A stretch of 64,000 nt of DNA from NCBI RefSeq assembly GCF_042676185.1, contig NZ_JBHTJT010000006.1, positions 124,001 to 188,000 of the forward strand, given 5' to 3'. This document shows, piece by piece, positions 52,639 through 61,264 of this stretch. The first letter of the stretch is position 1. Each line of letters begins with the position of its first letter. Below the pieces are notes generated by a model that was given only the letters and a program-made list of their open reading frames with translations, made no database searches and was not told the DNA's origin. The DNA comes from Tropicimonas aquimaris (GTDB lineage: Bacteria > Pseudomonadota > Alphaproteobacteria > Rhodobacterales > Rhodobacteraceae). The position numbers and the translations under genes were made by a program.

Positions 52639-55442
52639 GCCGCACCCTCGGCCGTATCCGGCGGCAGGCGCTCTAACGCCGCATCGATGATGCTAGCGGC
52701 CGCCGAACGCTTCTCGGCGAGCGCAGCGGTCAGCGCCTCCACGCTCTCCAGCCCGGTCTCCCGCAGCAGCACCTCGCAACAGCCTTGGCCGAGCGTCTCT
52801 GGATCGAGCGGCCCCTCCACGATGAGCCGGCCCACGCTCTGCACCGAGCGCGCCAGCCTGTAGGCCGTGGCGAGGTGTTCGACCTCTTCGCGGGTCAGCC
52901 AGCCAAGCCGTGCCCCTGCCTGAAGCTGCGCCACGGTCCGTCGGGCCCGCGCGCCGGAGAGCAGAGCGCCCGCCTGGGCCACCAGTTCGATGTCCTGCAT
53001 CCCGCCGGGGCCGGTCTTGACGCCGAGCGGTCCCTGCTGGCCCTTGGCCTCGGCAAGCCTGCGGCGCATGTCGCGCACATCCTCCAGCACCTTGCCCGCA
53101 TCCCGCTTTGCACCCATTACCGACAGCCGGATGCGCTCCACCTCCTCGCCAACGGCCGCATTGCCCGCCATCGGGCGCGCGCGGGTCAGCGCCAGGTGCT
53201 CCCAGGTCCAGGCCTCCTTGTGCTGGTAACTGTCAAAGGCCGAAAGCGAGGTCGCTACCGGCCCCTGCTTGCCCGAGGGCCGGAGCCGCATGTCAACCTC
53301 GTAGAGCCGGCCCTCCGCCGTCGGTGCCGTCAGCGCGGTCAGGATCGCCTTGGTCAGCCGTGCGTAATAGGTCGTAGCCGGCAAAGGGCGCGGGCCGTCG
53401 GACGTATCGGCCTGCTCGGCGTCGTAGATCATGATTAGGTCGAGATCCGACCGGGCGTTGATCCAGTGCGCGCCGAGCGAACCCATCGCCACCGCCACCC
53501 CGCCGCGCCCGGGCGGCCGGCCGTGGCGTCGCGCGAAATTCTCGACGATCCGCGGCATCAGCCCGCAAAGCACGGCCTCGGCGACATCGGCGAACTGACG
53601 GCCCGCCTCGGAGGCATCGACGATCCCGCGCAGGTGGTGCACGCCGGCCCGGAAATGCCAGTCCTTCTGCCAGCGCCGGGCCGCATCGAGCTGTTGCTCG
53701 TAATCGCCCGCGGCCTCCAGCCGATCGGACAGGGAGCGGGCAAGCTTGGCGCTTCCGGGCCACGGCTCGAAGAAGCTGCCGCCGATGACCGCGTCGAGCA
53801 CGCCGGAGTTTTTCGACAGGTAGCTCGCCAGCGCCGGCGCGGTCGAGGCAATGTCGACGATAAGCGCGCGCAGGTTGGGATTGGCCTCGAACAGCGAGAA
53901 AAGCTGCACGCCCGCCGGCAGCCCCGAGAGGAAGCCGTCAAAGGCGGTCAGCGCCTCGTCGGGCCGGGGCGCCTCGTTCAGGCGGGCCAGAAGATCGGGC
54001 TTCAGCCGCTCGAAAATCTCCTGCGCCCGCTCCGAGCGAAGCGCCGGGTAATGCCTCCAGCGCGACACGATCTCGGGCTCCTCGACAGCCGCGCCTTCGC
54101 CCTTTGCCCCCTTGAGCCCCGGCGCGAAAAAACTCTCCGCATCGGCACGCACCTCGGCGAGACAGTCCGAGATCTCGCGGCGGAACCGAGCCGTGTCGCC
54201 CTCGCCGCACATCCGCGCGATCCGGTCGAACCCCTCGTCGCTGCTCGGCAGGGCGTGTGTACGGGCGTCGGCCACCATCTGGACCCGGTGTTCCAGCTCC
54301 CGCAGCGCCCGATAATGGCCGGTGAACCGCTCAGCGAGGTCCGCCGGGATCCAGCCGGTCTCGGCCAGCCTGCGCAGCGCGGGCACAGTAGCCCGGATCC
54401 GCAGGCTGGGATCACGCCCGCCGGCGATGATCTGCCGGGTCTGGGTGAAGAACTCGATCTCGCGAATGCCGCCCGGCCCGAGCTTCAGGTTGCGGCCCTC
54501 GAGGCAGCCGGTCTCGTGCAGTCCCTTGTGCTCCTTGATCTTGAGCCGCATGTCGTGGGCGTCCTGGATCGCCGCGAAATCGAGGTGCCTGCGCCAGATG
54601 AACGGCCGCAACCGCTCGAGGTAAGCCTCGCCGGCCGCGATGTCGCCGCCACAGGGACGCGCCTTGATATGAGCCGCACGTTCCCAGGTGCGCCCGACCG
54701 ATTCATAGTACCGCTCCGCCGCCTCCATCGACAGGCAGACCGGCGTGACCGACGGGTCCGGCCGCAGCCGCAGGTCGGTGCGCCAGACATAGCCGTCGCC
54801 GGTGATTTCGCTCAGCAGCGCCGTCATCCGCCGCGTGGCCTTGATGAATGCCGCGCGCGCCTCCTGGTAGTCGTCGTCCGAAAAGCGAGTGTCGTCGAAC
54901 AGCATGATCAGGTCGATATCGGAGGAATAGTTCAGCTCCCCCGCACCCATCTTGCCCATCGCCAGCGCCACCATGCCCGCCGCAGTCCCGAGATCCTCCT
55001 CGCCCTGTCCGGGAAACTTGCCGCGCCTCAGCTCGCTCGCCATCGAGGCCTTCATGGCGAGGTCGACCGAGAGATCAGCGAAATCCGTGAGCCCGCCGGT
55101 GACCTGCTCCAGCGCCCAGACCCCTGCCAGGTCGGCCAGCCCAACATAGAGCGCCACCCGACGCTTTGCCTGCCGCAACGCGCCCTTGAGTGACGTCCAC
55201 TCGGTCTGCCGGAGCGCCTCGAACTCGCCTTCCAGCACGCTTGCGGGATCGGCGGCGAGCGCGGCCTCCAGCCAGGCGGTTTCCTTCTCCATCAGGCCGC
55301 GCAGGAAGCTGCTGCAGCCCGCGGCCCCGGCCAGCACCTCGCGCGTCTCCGCCGGCAGCGCGGCAAACCGGGCCGCGGCATCAGCCCCGGCAGCGGCGTC
55401 GAACGGGATGGGCGAGCGGGTGATGGCGCGGGCGAAGCTCAT
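52635..55442 (-). CDS. glnE: Bifunctional glutamine synthetase adenylyltransferase/removase
   Basis: Adenylylates and deadenylylates glutamine synthetase in response to PII, controlling nitrogen assimilation. The 935-residue protein has two nucleotidyltransferase domains: GKMGAGELNYSSDIDLIMLF in the N-half and GSLGAHWINARSDLDLIMIY in the C-half, with helical regulatory regions between them (DMRLKIKEHKGLHETGCLEG, KLGPGGIREIEFFTQTRQII). Start MSFARAITRSPIPFDAAAGA is ATG 55442; no strong ribosome site is visible. Normal length. Confidence 0.95.
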   Translation of the reverse strand: MSFARAITRSPIPFDAAAGADAAARFAALPAETREVLAGAAGCSSFLRGLMEKETAWLEAALAADPASVLEGEFEALRQTEWTSLKGALRQAKRRVALYVGLADLAGVWALEQVTGGLTDFADLSVDLAMKASMASELRRGKFPGQGEEDLGTAAGMVALAMGKMGAGELNYSSDIDLIMLFDDTRFSDDDYQEARAAFIKATRRMTALLSEITGDGYVWRTDLRLRPDPSVTPVCLSMEAAERYYESVGRTWERAAHIKARPCGGDIAAGEAYLERLRPFIWRRHLDFAAIQDAHDMRLKIKEHKGLHETGCLEGRNLKLGPGGIREIEFFTQTRQIIAGGRDPSLRIRATVPALRRLAETGWIPADLAERFTGHYRALRELEHRVQMVADARTHALPSSDEGFDRIARMCGEGDTARFRREISDCLAEVRADAESFFAPGLKGAKGEGAAVEEPEIVSRWRHYPALRSERAQEIFERLKPDLLARLNEAPRPDEALTAFDGFLSGLPAGVQLFSLFEANPNLRALIVDIASTAPALASYLSKNSGVLDAVIGGSFFEPWPGSAKLARSLSDRLEAAGDYEQQLDAARRWQKDWHFRAGVHHLRGIVDASEAGRQFADVAEAVLCGLMPRIVENFARRHGRPPGRGGVAVAMGSLGAHWINARSDLDLIMIYDAEQADTSDGPRPLPATTYYARLTKAILTALTAPTAEGRLYEVDMRLRPSGKQGPVATSLSAFDSYQHKEAWTWEHLALTRARPMAGNAAVGEEVERIRLSVMGAKRDAGKVLEDVRDMRRRLAEAKGQQGPLGVKTGPGGMQDIELVAQAGALLSGARARRTVAQLQAGARLGWLTREEVEHLATAYRLARSVQSVGRLIVEGPLDPETLGQGCCEVLLRETGLESVEALTAALAEKRSAAASIIDAALERLPPDTAEGAA

Positions 55443-55568
55443 GCAGGAGTGATGGCGCGGCGGCGCGCGCCGGTCAATCCGCTTGACCACCCCCCACCCG
55501 CGGCCCATGCACTCTCTGAAAGTGCGCCGCACCGGCCTCACCCACCGTCCGAACGGAGTCGCCGCGAG

Positions 55569-56048
55569 ATGAGCAAGAGCCTGAAACGTGTCATCGCCGC
55601 CCTTGACGAGGCCGGCATCCCCTACGATCTGCGAGAGATGCCCGACAGCACCCGCACCGCGCGCGAGGCCGCCGACGCGGTGGGCTGCGCGCTCGACCAA
55701 ATCGCCAAGTCGATCGTCGTGGAGGGCGAGATCAGCGGCAAGCTGACGCTCTTCGTCACCGCAGGCGGCAACCGGGTCTGCACGGAGACGGTGGCCGAGT
55801 TGCTGGGCGAAGGCACCCATCCGGCCAGTGGAACGCGGATCCGCGAGGTCACCGGCTTTGCCATCGGCGGCGTCTCCCCGGTCGGGCACCTCAATCCGAT
55901 CCGCGCCTATTTCGATCCGCGGCTGACCGATTTCGAGGAGGTCTGGGCCGCCGCCGGCACCCCACGCCACGTCTTCGGCATCGCGCCGGACCGCCTGCGG
56001 CGGCTCTGCCGGGGCGAACTGGCCGATTTCGTCGAAACCGACGCCTGA
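55569..56048 (+). CDS. ybaK: YbaK/EbsC-family aminoacyl-tRNA deacylase
   Basis: Hydrolyses mischarged tRNA, typically Cys-tRNAPro in the YbaK type. The 159-residue protein starts MSKSLKRVIAALDEAGIPYD at ATG 55569 and has the family's KSIVVEGEISGKLTLFVTAG, RIREVTGFAIGGVSPVGHLN and FDPRLTDFEEVWAAAGTPRH segments. A short upstream frame is discarded. Substrate specificity within YbaK/YeaK/ProX types is not decidable from this reading. It is divergent from glnE. Confidence 0.8.
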   Translation: MSKSLKRVIAALDEAGIPYDLREMPDSTRTAREAADAVGCALDQIAKSIVVEGEISGKLTLFVTAGGNRVCTETVAELLGEGTHPASGTRIREVTGFAIGGVSPVGHLNPIRAYFDPRLTDFEEVWAAAGTPRHVFGIAPDRLRRLCRGELADFVETDA

Positions 56049-56071
56049 GCCCCGGAGGCCGGCCCCTACAA

Positions 56072-56107
56072 GAAAAAACCGCCGCTCGTCCGGGCAGGAC
56101 GGCGGCG
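56072..56107 (-). terminator. Rho-independent terminator for the 40-residue peptide gene
   Basis: On the minus strand the GC-rich stem CCGCCGTCC/GGACGAGCGG (with a small bulge and a TGCCC loop) is followed by TTTTTTCTTG. It lies about 145 bases downstream of the small gene at 56253-56375, in the gap before ybaK. Confidence 0.7.
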
Positions 56108-56252
56108 GCGAAGTGGCGACTCTGGTGGACCGGGTGGCAGGGTGCAGAGGCAGAGCACCGAGGCCGTTGGGGACAGGCAGAAACCAGGCAGCACATCGGT
56201 TTGGGGACGAAGATGCGCGCCGCCGGGCAGCAGGTCGCAGGCAGAAAACGGG

Positions 56253-56375
56253 TCAGACGAGCCCGGGCAGGTGCAACCCTCCGACAAGGATCACCATGAG
56301 CGCCACGACGCCAATGGCATCTTCAAGCAGCGTGGCTTCGGAGCGGGCAAGCAGGGCTTTGATCTCGGCGAGCAT
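56253..56375 (-). CDS. 40-residue hydrophobic membrane peptide, probably LexA-regulated
   Basis: A very short gene of 40 codons starting at ATG 56375 (MLAEIKALLARSEATLLEDA), followed by a single membrane helix (IGVVALMVILVGGLHLPGLV). GAGGA lies 8 bases upstream. A strong terminator follows and a LexA-type box with several GAAC repeats precedes it, so it is probably its own transcription unit. A 40-residue amphiphilic-plus-hydrophobic peptide under SOS control would fit a TisB-like membrane toxin or a small stress peptide. I know similar unnamed peptides in Rhodobacteraceae, so the peptide itself looks conserved; function unknown. Confidence 0.7.
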   Translation of the reverse strand: MLAEIKALLARSEATLLEDAIGVVALMVILVGGLHLPGLV

Positions 56376-56445
56376 GGCGGTGTCCTCGTGTCGATGTTTG
56401 CGCGTCTGTTGCCCCTTTGTTCTCACGCAGGAGAACAAAAGTAAA

Positions 56446-56460
56446 GAACTTTTTAAGAAC
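56446..56460 (-). promoter_or_regulatory. LexA-type box GTTC-N7-GTTC
   Basis: On the minus strand GTTCTTAAAAAGTTC fits the alphaproteobacterial LexA box GTTC-N7-GTTC exactly. It lies about 70 bases upstream of the 40-residue peptide start. Further GAAC copies lie at 56433, 56467 and 56477. GTTC-N7-GTTC is the site known for Rhodobacter sphaeroides SOS genes. Confidence 0.6.
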
Positions 56461-56567
56461 AAACGTGAACAAGCGGGAACTTGGATGTTCCACCATTGGC
56501 GTCAACACCCTTGGTATGCCTTCAAATTCTCCCTGTAATCAGCGCGTTCCAAGGCGAAGGGCGCCCG

Positions 56568-58658
56568 CTAGCCGACCGAGATCAGCCGGATCGCCTTGTC
56601 CTGTTCCATCAGCCAGAGCAGAACACGCACCGCCTGCCCGCGCTCGCCCTGCAGGGTCGGATCGTCGGCCAGCAGCCGTCGTGCGTCCTGCTGCGCCATC
56701 TGCATCAGTCCCGTCTGCCGCTCCATGTCGGCGATTCGGAATTTCGGCAGGCCGGATTGCGCGGTGCCGATCAGATCGCCCGCGCCGCGCATCGCGAGGT
56801 CTTCCTCGGCGATGCGGAAGCCATCCTCGGTCTCGCGCAGGATCTCCAACCGCCGCCGCGCCGTCTCGCCCAGCGGCCCCTGGTAGAGCAGCAGGCAGGT
56901 CGACGCCGCCGCGCCGCGCCCGACGCGGCCGCGCAGCTGATGCAACTGCGCCAGGCCGAAACTCTCCGCCTGCTCAATCACCATGATCGAGGCGTTGGGC
57001 ACGTTGACCCCGACCTCGATCACCGTGGTCGCGACCAACACCGAGGTCTCGCCCTCCACGAAACGCGCCATCGCGGCATCCTTCTCCGCCGGTGGCATCT
57101 GGCCGTGCACCAGCCCCACCCTGCCCTCGCCGAGCGTCGCGCGCAGGTGACGGAACCGGTCCTCGGCGGCCGTCATCTCGACCGTCTCGCTTTCCTCGAC
57201 CAGTGGGCAGACCCAATAGGCCTGCTTGCCCCCTGCCACCGCACGCCGCAGGTGATCCACCACCTCGTCGATACGGTCGGTGGAGACCAGCGCCGTCTTG
57301 ACCGGCGTCCGCCCCGGCGGTTTCTCGTCCAACACCGAGAGGTCCATGTCGCCATATTGCGCCAGGGCCAGGCTGCGCGGGATCGGCGTGGCAGTCATCA
57401 CCAGAACGTCCACCGCATGGCCCTTGGCGCCCAGTTCCATCCGCTGCGCGACACCGAAGCGGTGCTGCTCGTCGATCACGGCGAGCCGGAGATCCTTGAA
57501 CTCAACGTCCTTCTGGAACACAGCGTGGGTGCCCACGAGGATCTGGATGTCGCCCCGCGCCAACGCCGCCAGCTTGGCCTGCCGCTCCGCCCCCTTGTCG
57601 CGCCCGGTCAGGATCTCGAGCACCACGCCGGCGCTCTCGGCGAGCGGCCGGATCGAGTCGAGATGCTGGCGGGCGAGGATCTCAGTCGGGGCCATCATCA
57701 CGCCCTGCCCGCCGGCCTCCACCGCCACCAGGAGCGCCATCACCGCAACCAGCGTCTTGCCCGCGCCGACATCGCCCTGCAGCAGCCGTGCCATCCGCTT
57801 GGGCCCGCCCATATCCTCCGAGATCTCGCGCACCGCGCGCTCCTGCGCTCCCGTCGGATGATAGGGAAGCGCCGCCAGCACCTTGCCCTGCAGCCGCCCC
57901 GTCGCCACCGAGGCCCGTCCCTTGCCGCGCCGCTCGACGCTCCGCGCGAGGGCCAGCGTCACCTGGTGCGCGAACAGCTCGTCATAGGCCAGCCGGCGCC
58001 GCGTCGGTGCGTCGGGCGACAGGTCGCGCACGACCTTCGGCGCATGGGCCCCGGTCACCGCTGCGTGCCAGTCCGGCCAGCCCTCGCGCGCCACCAGCGC
58101 CGGGTCGATCCATTCCGCCAGCTCCGGTGCCCGCGCCAGCGCCGAGCGTGCCGCCTTCGTCATCGTCTTCAGCGTGACCCCGGAGGTGAGCGGGTAGACC
58201 GGCTCGTAATCCGGGATCTCGCCGGCCTGTTCGGGGCGCAGGATGTGGTCGGGATGGACCATCTGGGCCACGCCGTCGAAGAGCTCGATCTTGCCCGACA
58301 CGATCCGCCGTTGGCCGGTGGGAAGTTGCCGTTGCAGGTATTCGCCATTGGCATGGAAGAACACGAGCTGAAAACTCGTCTCGGCATCCTCCACATCCAC
58401 TCGGTAGGGTCGTCCGCGGGACGCGGGCTGCCGGTGACGGCCGATCTCGACCTCGACCGTCCCGGTTCCCGGCAGGGTCAACGCCCGCAAAGACGGGACA
58501 AGCCGCCGGTCGACTCCCGTGTGCGGCAGCGTGAACAGCAGATCGCGCGGCCGCTCGATGTCGATCTGCGCGAGGTGCTTGGCCGTCTTCGGCCCGACGC
58601 CCTCCAGCGTCTCCAGCTCCGCGAAAAGCGGGAACAGGATCGACGGGCGGCCGCTCAT
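56568..58658 (-). CDS. recG: ATP-dependent DNA helicase RecG
   Basis: A branch-migration helicase that reverses stalled replication forks. The 696-residue protein starts MSGRPSILFPLFAELETLEG and has the wedge/OB domain, Walker A LLQGDVGAGKT, DEQH box AVIDEQHRFGV, TATPIPRSLALAQYGDMDLS and HQLRGRVGRG (motif VI). Its ATG overlaps the ligA stop by 4 bases (58655-58658), so recG follows ligA on one transcript. It ends in TAG. Confidence 0.96.
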   Translation of the reverse strand: MSGRPSILFPLFAELETLEGVGPKTAKHLAQIDIERPRDLLFTLPHTGVDRRLVPSLRALTLPGTGTVEVEIGRHRQPASRGRPYRVDVEDAETSFQLVFFHANGEYLQRQLPTGQRRIVSGKIELFDGVAQMVHPDHILRPEQAGEIPDYEPVYPLTSGVTLKTMTKAARSALARAPELAEWIDPALVAREGWPDWHAAVTGAHAPKVVRDLSPDAPTRRRLAYDELFAHQVTLALARSVERRGKGRASVATGRLQGKVLAALPYHPTGAQERAVREISEDMGGPKRMARLLQGDVGAGKTLVAVMALLVAVEAGGQGVMMAPTEILARQHLDSIRPLAESAGVVLEILTGRDKGAERQAKLAALARGDIQILVGTHAVFQKDVEFKDLRLAVIDEQHRFGVAQRMELGAKGHAVDVLVMTATPIPRSLALAQYGDMDLSVLDEKPPGRTPVKTALVSTDRIDEVVDHLRRAVAGGKQAYWVCPLVEESETVEMTAAEDRFRHLRATLGEGRVGLVHGQMPPAEKDAAMARFVEGETSVLVATTVIEVGVNVPNASIMVIEQAESFGLAQLHQLRGRVGRGAAASTCLLLYQGPLGETARRRLEILRETEDGFRIAEEDLAMRGAGDLIGTAQSGLPKFRIADMERQTGLMQMAQQDARRLLADDPTLQGERGQAVRVLLWLMEQDKAIRLISVG

Positions 58659-60832
58659 GCCTGCCCGATCAGGGTCAGCCAGCCATCCTCGTCGAGTGTC
58701 TCGATCCCCAGCTCGGCGGCCTTCTTGGCCTTGGAACCGGCCCCTGGCCCGGCAACCAGCAGATCCGTCTTGGAAGAGACCGAACCGGAGACCTTCGCGC
58801 CAAGCGCTTCCGCCCGTGCCTTGGCCTCGGCCCGGGTCATCTTCTCCAGCGTGCCGGTAAAGACCACGGTCTTGCCCGCCACGGGGGAATCGGCCGTTGC
58901 CGGGGCCGCCACGTCCTCGATCTCGAGCTGCGCCACCAGACGGTCGATGACCGCCCGCTCCGCCGGCTGGCGCATGGCCGCGACCAGCGCCTGCACCAGC
59001 GCGTCGCCGATCCCGTCGACCGAGATCAGCTCCGACCATGCCGGGCTCTCGGCCAGCGAGGCGCGGCGCGCCTTGGTGTCCATCGCCTCCACCGCCTCGG
59101 CCGCTGGCTCCTCGCTGGCCCGGACCACGGTGTCGCGCAGCGTCTCCCAGCTTCCGAAATGGCGGGCCAGGGTCTTGGCGGCGACCTCGCCCAGGTGACG
59201 AATGCCGAGCGCGAACAGGAAGCGGTTCAGCGGGATGCGCCGGCGCTCCTCGATCGCGGCGAAAAGGTTGGTGGCGGATTTCTCGCCCCAGCCTTCGCGG
59301 TTCTTCAACTGCTGCATCCCGCTGCCATAGCGCTCCTGCAGCGTGAAGATGTCGGCAGGCTCGACGATCCAGCCGTCGGCGTGGAACTGCTCCACCTGCT
59401 TGGCGCCCAGACCTTCGATGTCGAAGGCGGCGCGCGAGACGAAATGCTTCAGCTTTTCGACGAGTTGCGCGGCACAGATCATGCCTCCGCTGCAACGGCG
59501 CACGGAATCGCCCTCCTCGCGGATCGCCTCCGAGCCGCAGATCGGGCAATGCGTCGGGAATTCGTAAGGCACAGACCCGTCGGGTCGCGCCGAGATATCC
59601 ACATCTGCGATCTTGGGGATCACGTCCCCCGCGCGATAGACCTGCACCCTGTCGCCCACACGGATGTCGCGGCCCTCCCGGATCGGCGCGCCGGAGCTGT
59701 CGCGGCCGGCGATGTAGTCCTCGTTGTGCAGCGTCGCGTTGGAGACCACCACACCGCCCACCGTCACCGGCGTCAGCCGCGCCACCGGGCTCAGCGCGCC
59801 GGTGCGACCCACCTGGATATCGATCCCCTCGAGCCGGGTCCAGGCAAGCTCGGCCGGGAACTTGTGGGCGATGGCCCAGCGGGGCGTGGTCGAGCGAAAT
59901 CCGAGGCGGCGCTGGAAGCCGAGATCGTCCACCTTGTAGACAACCCCGTCGATGTCATAGCCGAGCGCAGCCCGCCGGGCCTCGATGTCGTGGTAATGCG
60001 CCAGCATCTCCTCGGCGGAGGTGCAGAGCCGGGTCAGCGGGTTGGTGACGAAACCGAGCGTGGCCAGCCGCTCGATGGCGGCCATCTGACTCTCTGCCAG
60101 TGGCTCGGAGGTCTCGCCCCAGGCATAGGCGAAGAAGCGCAAAGGGCGCGCTCGGGTGATCTGGGCGTCGAGCTGGCGCAGCGAGCCGGCGGCGGCGTTG
60201 CGTGGGTTGGCGAAGGTCTTGCCACCCGCCTCCGCCTGGCGTTCGTTCAGAGCCGAGAAATCGGCGTGGGTCATGTAGACCTCGCCGCGCACTTCCAGCA
60301 CCTCGGGCGCGCCGTCGATCTGCTGCGGAATATCATCCACGGTGCGGGCATTGGAGGTCACGTTCTCGCCGGTCGCCCCGTCGCCCCGGGTCGCCGCCTG
60401 CACCAGGCGTCCGTGCTCGTAGCGCAGCGACAGCGATAGCCCGTCGATCTTGGGCTCGGCCGTGTAGGCGAGCGGCGCATCGGGCGCGAGGCCGAGGAAA
60501 CTGCGCACCGAACGGTCGAACTCCGCGACATCCTCGTCCTCGAAAGCGTTGCCGAGCGACAGCATGGGGACCGCGTGGGTCACCTTTGCGAATCCCTCCG
60601 CCGGGGCCGCGCCGACCTGAGCCGACGGGCTGTCGGAGCGAATCAGGTTCGGAAAGCGCGCTTCGATCTCCGCGTTGCGCCGGCGCAGGGCATCGAACTC
60701 CGCGTCGGTCATCACCGGCGCATCCTCGGCGTGATAGGCCCGGTTCGCCTCGCCCAGCACGTCTGCCAGGCGCGCCAGTTCCGCGCGGGCCTCCGCCTTG
60801 GTCAGCGTCTCGACGCTTTTCGTATCGCTCAT
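58655..60832 (-). CDS. ligA: NAD-dependent DNA ligase
   Basis: Seals nicks in replication and repair. The 725-residue protein starts MSDTKSVETLTKAEARAELA at ATG 60832 with GGAGGG before it. The adenylation motif is AEPKIDGLSLSLRYEHGR (the Lys forms the AMP adduct), with LEVRGEVYM, an OB fold, the zinc motif HCPICGSEAIREEGDSVRRC, HhH motifs and a C-terminal BRCT domain (VAGKTVVFTGTLEKMTRAEA). It precedes recG with overlap. A short frame upstream also ends at the ATGA overlap (see findings). Confidence 0.96.
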   Translation of the reverse strand: MSDTKSVETLTKAEARAELARLADVLGEANRAYHAEDAPVMTDAEFDALRRRNAEIEARFPNLIRSDSPSAQVGAAPAEGFAKVTHAVPMLSLGNAFEDEDVAEFDRSVRSFLGLAPDAPLAYTAEPKIDGLSLSLRYEHGRLVQAATRGDGATGENVTSNARTVDDIPQQIDGAPEVLEVRGEVYMTHADFSALNERQAEAGGKTFANPRNAAAGSLRQLDAQITRARPLRFFAYAWGETSEPLAESQMAAIERLATLGFVTNPLTRLCTSAEEMLAHYHDIEARRAALGYDIDGVVYKVDDLGFQRRLGFRSTTPRWAIAHKFPAELAWTRLEGIDIQVGRTGALSPVARLTPVTVGGVVVSNATLHNEDYIAGRDSSGAPIREGRDIRVGDRVQVYRAGDVIPKIADVDISARPDGSVPYEFPTHCPICGSEAIREEGDSVRRCSGGMICAAQLVEKLKHFVSRAAFDIEGLGAKQVEQFHADGWIVEPADIFTLQERYGSGMQQLKNREGWGEKSATNLFAAIEERRRIPLNRFLFALGIRHLGEVAAKTLARHFGSWETLRDTVVRASEEPAAEAVEAMDTKARRASLAESPAWSELISVDGIGDALVQALVAAMRQPAERAVIDRLVAQLEIEDVAAPATADSPVAGKTVVFTGTLEKMTRAEAKARAEALGAKVSGSVSSKTDLLVAGPGAGSKAKKAAELGIETLDEDGWLTLIGQA

Positions 60833-61108
60833 GATCCCTCCGCCTGATGCGCGCCCCAGAGATAGGCGGAGCGGTCGAAGGCGTCCAGTTCGAGTAGCGC
60901 CGGTCGGCATGCGCCAGTGGGCGGCCGGCGCGTCGGCGTATCACGCTGCTTCGTCCTCAGCGTCGACTGGGTCCGGCGCGCTCGACGCCCCTCTGCGTTG
61001 CACCTGTTCGAAAGTGACAGCTGTTCGCGCACCGCCTCTGTCTCCAGAGCGCCCGGCTCACGCCGCCGCATGTCGCGCTGCACCGCCACATCCGAGGTCA
61101 TTCCCCAA
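60833..61108. other. Spacer between ligA and the ctrA terminator: no supported gene
   Basis: The 432-base stretch 60833-61264 holds no gene I can support, apart from the terminator at 61109-61146. A minus-strand frame of roughly 90 codons runs from about 61104 to an ATGA overlap with ligA, but it is rich in Arg and has no recognised motif or clear ribosome site. The ligA promoter presumably lies here. Confidence 0.5.
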
Positions 61109-61146
61109 TAAAAAAACGGGCATGCCATGTCGCCATGAGCATGCCC
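61109..61146 (-). terminator. Rho-independent terminator downstream of ctrA
   Basis: On the minus strand GGGCATGC, then TCATG-GCGA-CATG, then GCATGCCC form a nearly perfect 12-bp stem (one bulged T), followed by GTTTTTTTATT. It lies about 120 bases after the ctrA stop and ends the ctrA transcript. Confidence 0.88.
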
Positions 61147-61264
61147 AGAGATACATTGGAGTGGAATTTCCTGTTCTTTTTCCCGCGGAGAGGCCGCGCG
61201 GTGTCGTCTCGTGAGTGGTGCTGTCGTGAGTGGTGGTTCTTGCGGGCTGCGAGCCCCGGCGCGC

